Assembly: GCA_964397045.1 (NCBI GenBank)
Contig: CAYNHF010000051.1
Location: 1-64,000, forward strand
Direction of reading: 5' to 3'
Length of the DNA stretch: 64,000 nt
From: CAYNHF01 sp964397045
Lineage (GTDB): Bacteria > Actinomycetota > Acidimicrobiia > Spongiisociales > UBA5794
How positions within the stretch are numbered: the first letter of the stretch is position 1; each line of letters begins with the position of its first letter. The translations under genes and the position numbers were made by a program. The notes under the pieces are model-generated. The model saw nothing but the letters and a program-made list of their open reading frames with translations. It was not told where the DNA came from and did not search any database. Below, one piece after another: positions 44,654-53,899 of the stretch.

Positions 44654-44927
44654 GGCCACACTTTATGGCTGCACCCAAGCACCAAGTGGAGGGAAGGCAT
44701 CGAACCGATTCCAACTCGAGGCGCCCCCGCGCTTCCGGGCCGTCACACGGGCCGGAAGCGGTAGTCGAACTCGTCGCCTCACCACACCGGCGCCCGAAGA
44801 GAGCTCTTCAGCCGGCGACTTCACTCCACCGTCCGACTTGGAACAACTGGCCCAAGCTGGGCTCTGGAGTGGGTCGGGGAGCAGGCCCAACGCGGTAACG
44901 TGACGCCATCTGGAGCAGGGAGATCGG

Positions 44928-47684
44928 GTGACGACATCGACTGACGAACCGGCGCCGTATTCACTACCGGTGGCAGATGTAGCCACCAACCTCGACACGA
45001 ACAGCCAGGAGGGTCTAGACACCGCGGAAGCCGCGTCGCGCCTCGAGCGCTACGGGCCGAACTCGCTGCCCAAGGAGGACCCGCCGAGCTACTGGAGCCT
45101 GGCTAGGGCCCAGATCGCGCAGCCGATGAACGTGATGCTCGTCGTTGTGACGGTATTGAGTTTCATCATCGGGCAGATCGCCGTTGCGATCCTGGTCGGG
45201 CTCCTCGTGGTGATGAATGTGGTGATGAGCACGAGCCAGGAGCTCAAGGCCCGCGCCTCGGTGGAGGCACTCGACGAACTCCAGGTGCCGACCGCCCGGG
45301 TGCTTCGCTCGGGATCCGTCTCGGAGGTCAACTCGATCGACCTGGTTCCAGGAGACCTGGTGCTGGTGGAAGCCGGCGACTTCGTCCCCGCCGATGGCCG
45401 CATCGTCAGGTCGGCGACCCTGGAGGTCCAGGAAGCCGCGCTCACCGGCGAAAGTGCCCCCGTGCCCAAGGATGCCACGCCACTCCCACCGGGAGATGTG
45501 GGGCTCGGCGACCGCATCAACATGCTGTACCAGAACACATCAGTGACCCGTGGCACCGGACGGCTCATCGTCACCGCGACCGGGAGCAACACCGAGATGG
45601 GCAAGATCGCCGGGATGCTCCAGAGTGTCACCCGGCAGCCATCTCCGCTGGAGCGTGAACTCTCCAGCCTCACCAAGTGGCTCGGCGTCGTGGCATGGAT
45701 TGCCGTCGCCATCATCTTTGTCGTCGGACTCGCCAGGGGCCTCGATGCCGACACGCTCATTCTGCTCGCCGTGCTGACCGCGATCTCTGCCATTCCGGCC
45801 GGTCTTCCAACGTTTGTCCAGATCATGCTCTCATCCGGTGCGCAGCGCCTGGCCGACTCGAAAGCCGTGGTGAAGAGTCTCACCGATGTCGAGACCCTGG
45901 GATCAACGAGTGCCATCAACAGCGACAAGACGGGCACGTTGACGATGAACCAGATGACCTCGACGACGATGTTCACCGGAGGCCATTGGTACACCATCGA
46001 GGGCAGCGGATACGAGAAGCAGGGAGCCATCCTGGCTACGGCAGGTGACACCCAGCCCGACTTCACCCCCCTCGGGTACGGGCTGGCACTGTGCAGCGAT
46101 GCCACCGTTGCCGACGACGGAACGGTGGTCGGTGACCCAACCGAAGCGGCCCTCGTGGTGCTCGCCGCCAAGATCGGTGTCGACGCCGAAACCTCGCGCC
46201 GCGAACTTCCCAGGGTGGCCGCCGTGCCCTTCGACTCGGAATACAAGTTCATGGCGACATATCACCTGGTCCCCGACGCAGGTGAGGATCCGCTGTACGA
46301 GCTGGTTAAGGGCGCGCCGGACGTGGTGCTCGACCGCTGCTCTCAGGCCTACTGGAAGGGTGAGATCGTCCGCATCGACGAGGTTCGCTCGGACCTGCTC
46401 GACGCCAATCGCAAGATCTCCGCGGGCGGCCTCCGCGTCCTGTCGTTCGCGATCCGTCGCTTCGCCGAAGTAGAACAGGCCGCCATTGTCGACGATCCGA
46501 TGGGCCACGTCGGCGAGCTCACATTCATTTCTCTCGTTGGCATCATCGACCCCCTACGCCCCGAGGCGAAGGAGGCGGTCGCTGTTGCGCACTCCGCCGG
46601 TATCGAGGTCCGCATGATCACCGGCGACCACGCCATCACCGCAAAAGCCATCGCGGACGACCTCGACCTCGGCCCAGGGGTCATCACCGGCCCTGAATTC
46701 GATGCAATGCCAGACGCCCAGGTGAAGGCCGATCTCAACCAACTCCACGTGTTCGGCAGGGTGGCTCCCGAGGACAAGCTGCGGCTGGTTTCCCTCATGC
46801 AGGAGACCGGCCAGATCGTGGCCATGACTGGAGATGCTGTAAACGACGCGGCGGCCCTCAAGCAGGCCGATATCGGCGTAGCAATGGGCAGCGGCAGTGA
46901 GGTGTCGAAGCAAGCCGCCAAGATGATCCTTGCCGACGACAACTTCGCCACCCTCGTCCACGCCGTCGAACTCGGACGCGACATCTACGACAAGGTGACC
47001 GCGTACATCGCCTATCAGCTGACGGGCATGTTCGGCCTGCTGATCTTGATGCTGCTCGCCACGATCCTCAACATCAACAGCGGTGTGGCGCTGTCCCCAG
47101 GCATGATCCTGTATATCAGCCTGTTCATAGCCGTTTTCCCGGTGCTCGCGATCATGGGAGACACCGCGGATCCGGGTTTGATGGGTCGGCCGCCTCGTGA
47201 TCCGAGTATTCCGGTCTTCAACCGCACCACAGGGATGCGTTGGGTGATCGTCGGCATCGTGCTCGCGGTGGCCGCACTGATCCCCCTGGTCTGGGGCCCA
47301 GACGAACCGAAGGTCGACGGGCCATCCATCTCGATGACGATGACGTTCGCGATCAGCGCCCTGGCAACCGTCGGGATCGGCGTGGTCGCCCGACGCGACC
47401 CGGGCGGCTTCTGGAACGGTCCCGTCTTCCCCTACTTCGGGTGGTTGAGCGTCGCAGCGGTCATCACGGTGCTCGGTGTCGAACTCCCCTTCCTGCAGCG
47501 CCTGCTCGAGACCGTGTCGCTGAGCGGATCCCAGTGGCTCGGGGTTCTCGCCCTGTCGCTCGCGGCCCCCGTCCTCATGTCGGCGGAGAAGGCGTGGCGG
47601 CGCAGCAAGCTGACCAACCAGAACCAGGAGACATCTACCGGAGTCGAAACTGGTAGCAGCCATCCGGAGACTGTCAACGCCTAG
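44928..47684 (+). CDS. P-type cation ATPase, divergent P2-like
   Basis: 918 aa, GTG start. Actuator motif TGESAPV, phosphorylation motif with Asp333 (SDKTGTLT), KGAPDVVLDR nucleotide-binding segment, MITGDHAITA and TGDAVNDAAALK hinge. Ten transmembrane helices as in P2 pumps. However the M4 ion motif is PAGLP (about 290-294) instead of PEGLP, the M6 region reads LYISLFIAVFPVLAIMGDTADP and lacks the usual N..TD, and the hinge has TGDAVNDA for TGDGVNDA. The catalytic cycle should work but ion selectivity is likely changed. Confidence 0.9.
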   Translation: MTTSTDEPAPYSLPVADVATNLDTNSQEGLDTAEAASRLERYGPNSLPKEDPPSYWSLARAQIAQPMNVMLVVVTVLSFIIGQIAVAILVGLLVVMNVVMSTSQELKARASVEALDELQVPTARVLRSGSVSEVNSIDLVPGDLVLVEAGDFVPADGRIVRSATLEVQEAALTGESAPVPKDATPLPPGDVGLGDRINMLYQNTSVTRGTGRLIVTATGSNTEMGKIAGMLQSVTRQPSPLERELSSLTKWLGVVAWIAVAIIFVVGLARGLDADTLILLAVLTAISAIPAGLPTFVQIMLSSGAQRLADSKAVVKSLTDVETLGSTSAINSDKTGTLTMNQMTSTTMFTGGHWYTIEGSGYEKQGAILATAGDTQPDFTPLGYGLALCSDATVADDGTVVGDPTEAALVVLAAKIGVDAETSRRELPRVAAVPFDSEYKFMATYHLVPDAGEDPLYELVKGAPDVVLDRCSQAYWKGEIVRIDEVRSDLLDANRKISAGGLRVLSFAIRRFAEVEQAAIVDDPMGHVGELTFISLVGIIDPLRPEAKEAVAVAHSAGIEVRMITGDHAITAKAIADDLDLGPGVITGPEFDAMPDAQVKADLNQLHVFGRVAPEDKLRLVSLMQETGQIVAMTGDAVNDAAALKQADIGVAMGSGSEVSKQAAKMILADDNFATLVHAVELGRDIYDKVTAYIAYQLTGMFGLLILMLLATILNINSGVALSPGMILYISLFIAVFPVLAIMGDTADPGLMGRPPRDPSIPVFNRTTGMRWVIVGIVLAVAALIPLVWGPDEPKVDGPSISMTMTFAISALATVGIGVVARRDPGGFWNGPVFPYFGWLSVAAVITVLGVELPFLQRLLETVSLSGSQWLGVLALSLAAPVLMSAEKAWRRSKLTNQNQETSTGVETGSSHPETVNA

Positions 47685-47706
47685 GCACCACCGGCTCAGC
47701 GGATCA

Positions 47707-48348
47707 CTACGCGCGCCGCGCCGCGGCGACGAGGATCACAATCGCGACCGTGGCCGCGAGCATGTCGGATGGGATAACGAGGCGCATCAACTCGCCCCCG
47801 TCCAGCACCCACTCCCCCGCCGAGCTGAATCCAACCACCCGCAGGTAGTTGGCGATCGAAGCGACGCAGAAGGCACCCATCACTGCGCCGGCGCCAGTGC
47901 CGATCGCCCGGCCCCACAGCCGGGTGGCTCCGATGAGGGTCGCGGCGACCACCCAGGCGATATCGAGCGCAGACAGCAATTGAAGGAACTGGACGGAGGG
48001 GGCGAAACGAAGTGCAGCAGACGAAGCCAGAGTCACCAGCCCCACGACCCCCGTGACGACGACTACGAGAGATGCACCGCCCGCGATTCGTCGCCACGTG
48101 TCACTCAACGTGTATCCGGCGTACCAATCACCACCAAACAGCGGCGCGACCCGAGCCGAGACGATCACTCCGAGCATGGTGAGCGCGCTCAGGTGCACCA
48201 GAAACAGTCGCGTCAGGTCGAGGTCATCCGGCACCAGCAATAGAAGCACCGACACCAACAGGCCGCCGACGAGCCACGGTAGTGAGCGCACCGCAGCCAC
48301 CTCCAGGGGTGATGACACGAAGGTTTGCGGCTCAGTCACGCGCCTCAC
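47707..48348 (-). CDS. Six- to seven-helix membrane protein, unknown
   Basis: 213 aa from GTG 48348, with an alternative GTG at 48339. About six hydrophobic segments; a conserved-looking DWYAGYTLSDTWRRI loop and an ending VIPSDMLAATVAIVIL. No family recognised. It overlaps the end of the DNA methyltransferase gene by 17 bp, so both are on one mRNA. Confidence 0.75.
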   Translation of the reverse strand: MRRVTEPQTFVSSPLEVAAVRSLPWLVGGLLVSVLLLLVPDDLDLTRLFLVHLSALTMLGVIVSARVAPLFGGDWYAGYTLSDTWRRIAGGASLVVVVTGVVGLVTLASSAALRFAPSVQFLQLLSALDIAWVVAATLIGATRLWGRAIGTGAGAVMGAFCVASIANYLRVVGFSSAGEWVLDGGELMRLVIPSDMLAATVAIVILVAAARRA

Positions 48349-49192
48349 GCAGGCGATCCTCTGCCAGCAGGGCGTAATCGGTGTCGATCTCGTAACCGAC
48401 GTAGCGCCGCCCGGTCGCGACGGCTGCCAGCGCAGTCGAACCGGCCCCCATGAAGGGGTCGAGGACCAGGTCGGATTCGAAGCTGTACAACTCGATCAGG
48501 CGTCTGGGCAATTCCACAGGAAACGGCGCGGGATGGCCAACCCGGCGCGCCGACTCGGGCTGGATCTCCCAGATCGAAACGGTTGCGGCGAGAAAGTCGT
48601 CCTTCGTGATCGTGTCTGCCCCGGGACGCAGCCGCCGGTACGACTCCTTGGAGGCCACGATGACGTATTCGTGGATGTCTCGCAGCGTGGGGTTCTTGGC
48701 GGATTGCCACGAGCCCCACGCGCAGGATCCACCTGCCGACTTGGCCTTCTGCCAGATGATCTCACCGCGGAGTTGGTACCCGATGTCGTTCAGCAGGCCT
48801 GCCACGTAGTGGTTGAGCGGCAGGTACGGCTTGCGGCCCAGGTTGGCCACGTTCACTGCCACCCGGCCGCCGGCCTCGAGCACCCGATAGGTCTCGCGCA
48901 GAACCCGTTCTAGCAAGTCCAGATATTCGGCGAGGGAGAGGTCCCCGTCATACTCTTTGCCAACGTTGTACGGCGGTGACGTGACCATGAGCGACACACA
49001 GCCGTCGGGAAGCTGCTCCATCGACTCCGCGGACTGCACAAAGATCTTGTCGAGCACCTCATCCGGCGGTTCCGCAATTGTCCCGGTTGCAGGCACTGGA
49101 ACAGCATCACCGCTCATACGACGGGCGTAGTAGTCCGTCGCGTCGTGACTCTCGCGCTTGCCCGCGCCAAAACTCGCCGTACTGGTTGCCAC
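48332..49192 (-). CDS. Orphan beta-class DNA methyltransferase (N4/N6)
   Basis: 286 aa from GTG 49192, which has an excellent Shine-Dalgarno (AGGAGG); the longer frame to 49390 is rejected. Motif IV (MVTSPPYNVGKEYDG) comes before motif I (DPFMGAGSTALAAVATGRRYVGYEID), the order of beta-class enzymes; SPPY indicates an amino-methyltransferase (N4-cytosine or N6-adenine). No target-recognition partner, restriction endonuclease or repair gene is adjacent, so it is solitary and may have an epigenetic role. It lies in a minus-strand run downstream of pheA. Confidence 0.9.
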   Translation of the reverse strand: MATSTASFGAGKRESHDATDYYARRMSGDAVPVPATGTIAEPPDEVLDKIFVQSAESMEQLPDGCVSLMVTSPPYNVGKEYDGDLSLAEYLDLLERVLRETYRVLEAGGRVAVNVANLGRKPYLPLNHYVAGLLNDIGYQLRGEIIWQKAKSAGGSCAWGSWQSAKNPTLRDIHEYVIVASKESYRRLRPGADTITKDDFLAATVSIWEIQPESARRVGHPAPFPVELPRRLIELYSFESDLVLDPFMGAGSTALAAVATGRRYVGYEIDTDYALLAEDRLREARD

Positions 49193-49277
49193 CCGACCTC
49201 CTGTCGGGAAACCGTAGCATCGACACCGCGCGGCACCCGGCAAACCCGTGAGCAGCAGAACCAGCAGTGGATTCAGT

Positions 49278-50114
49278 TCAATCGTCGTTCGGGATACGGG
49301 CGCTGCGGTAAGAGCCGAGGACGTCGAGCTGTGCCAGCGTGGCCGGAGGCGGATCCACGACCCGCTCCAGGCCTTCGATACCGGGATCATGCTCCAGATC
49401 GACGAAGAACCGATACGACCACGCCCTCGAAGACGGACGGGACTCGATCCGCGTCAGGTTGGCGCCACGCAATCCGAGTTCGGTGAGGGCAAGGGCGAGG
49501 GCACCGGGGGTGTGGCCTGTGGTGAAGACGACGGTGGTCTTGTTGTCAGAAGGTTCCACCACAGGCTCACCGGGAGCCAACACGAAGAAGCGCGTGGTGT
49601 TGTGGTCCCGATCCATCACGTTGTCTGCGAGCACCACCAGCCCATGGGGCCCTGCGGAGCCCGGCGGGGCCAGCGCGGCGACCGAGGGGTCGTCGGCCGC
49701 GGCAACCTCGCGCACCGCCCCTGCAGTGTCGTGGCGCGGCACCGCCTCGACCCTCAATGCCAGCAGCGCCCCTTCGGCCTGGGCCAAGGCCTCGGGGTGG
49801 GATCGCACCTGCCGGATCTGGTCGAGCGTCGACCCGGGGACCCCGAGCAGCGAGTGGCGGACCTCGACCAGATGCTCTGCCACGATGGCCAGCGGCTGGC
49901 GATCGGGGACGTGCGGAAGGCGATCGAGCACCGGCAACACACTTCCGGTTGTCGAATTCTCGACCGGAAGCACCAGGCGATCTACCTCACCGGACTCCAA
50001 AGCCGCGAAGGCGGCCACGAAGCTGGGCAGACCTTCCACCGTCGCACCCGGGAACAACTCGCCCGCGGCGCGATAGCTGTACGAGTGTGGTTCGCCTTGA
50101 TACCCAATCTCCAT
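49278..50114 (-). CDS. pheA: Prephenate dehydratase
   Basis: 278 aa from ATG 50114. Decarboxylates and dehydrates prephenate to phenylpyruvate in phenylalanine synthesis. Catalytic region: GYQGEPHSYSYRAA, LPVENSTTGSVLPVLD, HNTTRFFVLAP with the conserved Thr; then an ACT regulatory domain ending ESRPSSRAWSYRFFVDLE, the phenylalanine-binding signature. No chorismate mutase domain is present. Starts 20 nt after the Abhydrolase_9 gene. Confidence 0.94.
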   Translation of the reverse strand: MEIGYQGEPHSYSYRAAGELFPGATVEGLPSFVAAFAALESGEVDRLVLPVENSTTGSVLPVLDRLPHVPDRQPLAIVAEHLVEVRHSLLGVPGSTLDQIRQVRSHPEALAQAEGALLALRVEAVPRHDTAGAVREVAAADDPSVAALAPPGSAGPHGLVVLADNVMDRDHNTTRFFVLAPGEPVVEPSDNKTTVVFTTGHTPGALALALTELGLRGANLTRIESRPSSRAWSYRFFVDLEHDPGIEGLERVVDPPPATLAQLDVLGSYRSARIPNDD

Positions 50115-50133
50115 CTGCCGCACCCTAGGACGG

Positions 50134-52152
50134 TCAGTCGCCCGCGGACTCCCCGGCACCCACGCCAGCGGCGTCGAGGGCGAGCGGTTCGCGGTCCTTC
50201 ACCCAGTTCGGCCCCTTGGTGCGTGACCCACTCAACGCCCCATCGATCTGGGCTTCCTCGGCAATCTCTTCTGCCGTCTCTTTGGACCGGGCAATCCGCT
50301 CGCCACGTTCGATCTCGAGCTGGCGCAACCGCTGATCCACTGCCGCGATCTGCTCCTCCGAGATACCCTCGAACCCGTACGCGGAGTGCACAAACCGGGC
50401 CATGTCTGCGCGGTAGTCGTGCCCGAACGACTTGAACTCACCCGGAACGGTGACCATGGCGTTCATGGCATCGATCACCGTCTGCACGAAGGTGATCAGG
50501 GGTTGCCACTGCATTGAGTCGGGGACGCCACGGCCGCGGGCGACGCCGGGTTCCAGCCAATGGGGTTGCTTGAGCATGAGTGCCGTATCAACCACTGCGA
50601 TCGGGTCGTTGTCGTGGTCGAGCACCACCGCACGCAGTTTCGCCTGCTCTTCCTCCGTCAATGCTGCGAACTGTTCGTACCGGTCGAAGGCCTTCACCGT
50701 TCCCTCCGAGACGAGCTCACCTTGCCCCCTCCGCATTCCCGTCTTCGACCACTTGGCCAGGCCGGGGAGCCCGACCCACAGCGCCCGGTCGATGCCGTAC
50801 CAGTCGAAACCCTCCGAACCCTGGTGCATGATGACGTCGGAACTGGCCCACGCTCCCAGGCTCTCTCCGAAGACAAGCACTTTCGGCCGCCGCTCCGGTG
50901 GACGGTCGCTGAGCCGCATGCGCACTCCTAGAAGCAACTGCCGGAACTGGGCTCGCCCCAGGGCGACCTTCTGCAGTGACAGGAATGATGGGTACCGCCC
51001 GTACTGCACGCACACGCTGGCGATGTCACCTTTGGCAAAGAACTCGGCGGACTCGATCATCGTCTGATCCACCCAGCCGGTCCCGGTGGCTGCCACGAGC
51101 AAGAGGTACTTGCGGTCGAATGCTCCGGTCCGGTTGAGCTCGGCGAGAGCCAGTTCTGCTCGACCGCTCGAGTAGATCGGTTCCGAGTTGAAGCCCACGT
51201 AGCACCGAATCGGCTGGGCGACGGCAGACTCACCGATCGTCTCCTCGATCAACTCCGGTGTCACCGCATCCGAAACAAACCGCCTTCCCTGCAAACCGAG
51301 TTCATCGAATGGGGAGTGACTGTCTGCGCTCCCCGACATCAGAGACGACTCCGGCGGCCGGTCATAGGCCGGTTCGATCTTCTCGTTGGCACGGCCGATG
51401 GAGCCGACCAGCCCCTGGTAGGCGAAGGTCCCGGCGCCGGCCCAGACCGCAGCATTTACCACGCGCCCCACGAGCCGGTTCTGAGGCGCATCTCCGAAGA
51501 ACTTCATCGAAACGTTGCGGCTTGCCACGAACCCCTTGGCCAAACCCATGCCCACACCGACCACCGCGACACCGACGCCGACGGATCCGGGCACAGTTGC
51601 TCGCTTGTCCTCCTCGGTCCAGCTGTCAATGATCGCGCGACGATCAGCCAGCCGTTTCTTGGCGATGAAGGCGAGTCCACCGACACCGGCCGCGGTTCCG
51701 ATCAGCGGACGAATGAAGCTACCCGCCGGGAACCTCTCCTGGACCAGTTTGCCCGTATCGAAGAGGGCCCCTCCGGCAGCGCCCGCCATCGCCAGCCTCC
51801 CTGCGCCTCGCAGCGGCTCCAATTGCGCCGCCTCGCCTTCCTTGCGGGGAATCTGGGAAGCGCCGAAGCCGGCGAGTCCGATCGCCGAGCGGACTCCCAT
51901 GCGCAGCGCATATGGGGCATCGTGTCCCACCGTCCTGCCCACAACGACTTCAGATGCGACGCCAACCGATCGGGCGGCCAACACGCTGAGGGCGGCGGCG
52001 ATCCCCTGATGCGCAGACCCACGCGGCATCAACGACGGGGAGTAGGCATCCACGAGCGCAACGCTCTCGAGTGGTGCGGACGGGCTTCCCGTCAGCGGGT
52101 TCTGCCAAGCAGCGAATCGCCAGATCAGCTCGCCTACCTTCGCCTTCAGCAT
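50134..52152 (-). CDS. Abhydrolase_9-type membrane alpha/beta hydrolase
   Basis: 672 aa from ATG 52152, with GGAGGG upstream. The N-terminal half has several hydrophobic segments (GIAAALSVLAARSVG, AMAGAAGGALF, GTAAGVGGLAFIA, GVGVAVVGVGMGLA) fitting the Abhydrolase_9_N membrane domain. The C-terminal hydrolase has a nucleophile Ser in VFGESLGAWAS, Asp in DHDNDPIAVVD and probable His in GHDYRADMARFV, close to a Ser-Asp-His triad. Substrate unknown; actinobacterial relatives are linked to lipid or cell-envelope ester metabolism only by inference. Upstream neighbour: Ser/Thr dehydratase; downstream: pheA. Confidence 0.85.
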   Translation of the reverse strand: MLKAKVGELIWRFAAWQNPLTGSPSAPLESVALVDAYSPSLMPRGSAHQGIAAALSVLAARSVGVASEVVVGRTVGHDAPYALRMGVRSAIGLAGFGASQIPRKEGEAAQLEPLRGAGRLAMAGAAGGALFDTGKLVQERFPAGSFIRPLIGTAAGVGGLAFIAKKRLADRRAIIDSWTEEDKRATVPGSVGVGVAVVGVGMGLAKGFVASRNVSMKFFGDAPQNRLVGRVVNAAVWAGAGTFAYQGLVGSIGRANEKIEPAYDRPPESSLMSGSADSHSPFDELGLQGRRFVSDAVTPELIEETIGESAVAQPIRCYVGFNSEPIYSSGRAELALAELNRTGAFDRKYLLLVAATGTGWVDQTMIESAEFFAKGDIASVCVQYGRYPSFLSLQKVALGRAQFRQLLLGVRMRLSDRPPERRPKVLVFGESLGAWASSDVIMHQGSEGFDWYGIDRALWVGLPGLAKWSKTGMRRGQGELVSEGTVKAFDRYEQFAALTEEEQAKLRAVVLDHDNDPIAVVDTALMLKQPHWLEPGVARGRGVPDSMQWQPLITFVQTVIDAMNAMVTVPGEFKSFGHDYRADMARFVHSAYGFEGISEEQIAAVDQRLRQLEIERGERIARSKETAEEIAEEAQIDGALSGSRTKGPNWVKDREPLALDAAGVGAGESAGD

Positions 52153-52238
52153 TCCACCCTCCAATTCTCGGCCTGTCACGACTGATAACTCCACGGTAGC
52201 AATCAAAGCACGGGATCTGGCCCGGCAGATCACCCGAA

Positions 52239-53198
52239 TCAGGTGATTTGAGGAGCGGCAATCGACCTCGGATCTACGTTGGCGCCGCTGAGCAGCAGAC
52301 AGACCCGCTCGCCGGGTTCCGGCACGTACGCTCCGGTCACCAGCGCAGCCAGCGTGGTCGCCGCGGCCGGTTCGACAAGCAGCCGCGCTTGTTCCCACAG
52401 CTGCCGTTGGGCGGCGCGAACCGCGTCATCGCTTACGAGCACCGCATCTTCGACCCATTGCTGAGTCGCCTGCCAGGCAATCGAGCCGATTCGCCCGGCA
52501 CCCAACGCTGATGCCGCAACTCCGCTCACTTCGACATCGACTGGTCGGCCCATCTCCCGAGCCCGAAACAGGGTTGGGGTGCCCTCGGTTTCGACCGCAA
52601 CGATACGGACCCCGTCGCGGTACCACGCCGCGATGCCACCGATGAGTCCTCCGCCGCCGACGGCGACCAAGATCGTGTCCACGTCGGGCCACTGCTCTTC
52701 CAGTTCCCTGCCGCAGGTCCCCTGGCCGGCGACTACTGCTGCATGGTCGTAGGCGTGGGCAAAGAGCCCTCCGGAACGGGCGACATGGTGTTCGCTGGCC
52801 GCCAGTGCTTCGCGGTAGTACCCGGGCTCGATGGAGACCTCTGCGCCGAGACGGTGCAAGCGATCGACCTTGGCCGGTGGCGAGGAGTCGGGAACAAAGA
52901 CGTGAGCCGGGATGCCGAGGGCGTGAGCGGCGTAGGCGATGGCCAGCCCGAAGTTGCCTCCCGAAGCTGCGATGACACCCTGGACCGGAACGTCAGTCGA
53001 GAGCAGCAAGTTGAAGGCTCCCCGCACCTTGAAGGACCCGGTGGGCTGGAGGAACTCGAGCTTCAGCGTGAGGTCGTGAGGTAGTTCGCCGGGATCCGAG
53101 CCAAGGGTGACTACCGGAGTGTGACGCACATGGTTCGCGATACGAACAGAGGCGTCTGTGATGGCCTTTCGGGTGATCTCGCCGCCGGCGCTGGACAT
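52239..53198 (-). CDS. PLP-dependent serine/threonine dehydratase family
   Basis: 319 aa. Fold type II PLP enzyme: KLEFLQPTGSFKVRGAFNLL with the Schiff-base Lys, AASGGNFGLAIAYAA (substrate-binding), VAVGGGGLIGGIAAWY (phosphate-binding loop) and a C-terminal LLLSGANVDP. Converts L-threonine or L-serine to the 2-oxoacid, or racemises serine in some relatives. No regulatory ACT domain, so it is the catabolic-type length. Confidence 0.9.
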   Translation of the reverse strand: MSSAGGEITRKAITDASVRIANHVRHTPVVTLGSDPGELPHDLTLKLEFLQPTGSFKVRGAFNLLLSTDVPVQGVIAASGGNFGLAIAYAAHALGIPAHVFVPDSSPPAKVDRLHRLGAEVSIEPGYYREALAASEHHVARSGGLFAHAYDHAAVVAGQGTCGRELEEQWPDVDTILVAVGGGGLIGGIAAWYRDGVRIVAVETEGTPTLFRAREMGRPVDVEVSGVAASALGAGRIGSIAWQATQQWVEDAVLVSDDAVRAAQRQLWEQARLLVEPAAATTLAALVTGAYVPEPGERVCLLLSGANVDPRSIAAPQIT

Positions 53199-53299
53199 GA
53201 GCTCATGGTAGGAGCCCGCTTCAAAGCGGCCGTCCGTCAGTCGAGGGCCGGTAACGCGGGATTCTGTGGGGTTCCGCCCTCGAACCGAAGCTGGTCCGG

Positions 53300-53773
53300 C
53301 TAGGAAGTCGCGTTGGTGAAGATCGTCTCGCCCAGCGCCGCAATCGAAGCTGCGTCATCACGAAAACCTGTGGTCGTCACCGAATACCAGCTCGAGCCGG
53401 AGACGAAGGTCGCGCTCGATTGAAACGGGCTCTCCGCCGCGTATCCGTCGTCACCGTACGACAGAGCGATACAGCCTTCACATGGATCGGGTTTGGTCAA
53501 TGCGTGGTCCGAGGCAACCTGAATCAGGAGGCTGTTGGCATTCGCGTCGCGCCACGTGCAGGAATCGATCGGCCCTGCCTCGCTTGGTTCTCCCACGAAG
53601 ACCTCACCAAAGTAGGCCTCCAGCACGGCGTCGCCTGCCAGTGTGCAGGGATCCGGCGTCTGAGTCGCCGACACCGCGGCGGTGTCGGTTGCCTCGCCAC
53701 CCGTCGAACCGTCGGAGCCACCGCAAGCGACTACCAACATTCCGATTACGAGCATCACACCTAGCTTCCACAT
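53300..53773 (-). CDS. DUF3558-like lipoprotein
   Basis: 157 aa. Signal peptide with lipobox LVVAC (Cys17), a Thr/Ser linker, then PDPCTLAGDAVLEAYFG and SCTWRDANANSLLIQV, the opening of the actinobacterial DUF3558-like lipoprotein pattern; PCEGCIALSYG follows. Function unknown. Divergent from the 449-aa gene at 53900. Confidence 0.75.
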   Translation of the reverse strand: MWKLGVMLVIGMLVVACGGSDGSTGGEATDTAAVSATQTPDPCTLAGDAVLEAYFGEVFVGEPSEAGPIDSCTWRDANANSLLIQVASDHALTKPDPCEGCIALSYGDDGYAAESPFQSSATFVSGSSWYSVTTTGFRDDAASIAALGETIFTNATS

Positions 53774-53899
53774 GATGTCCTCGCCCTTCCCCAGGAATCA
53801 TTCCGAACCTACACGCCGAACCATCGGCGTGGAGCCCGATCGCGTCCGGCGGTGATCGGCCCGTCTCCTTTCAAGCGAAAGATGTGTACACCACATAGG

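Noticed and set aside
49248..50435. 395-codon plus-strand frame over pheA
   Set aside because: Antisense shadow; PheA has catalytic and ACT motifs on the minus strand.
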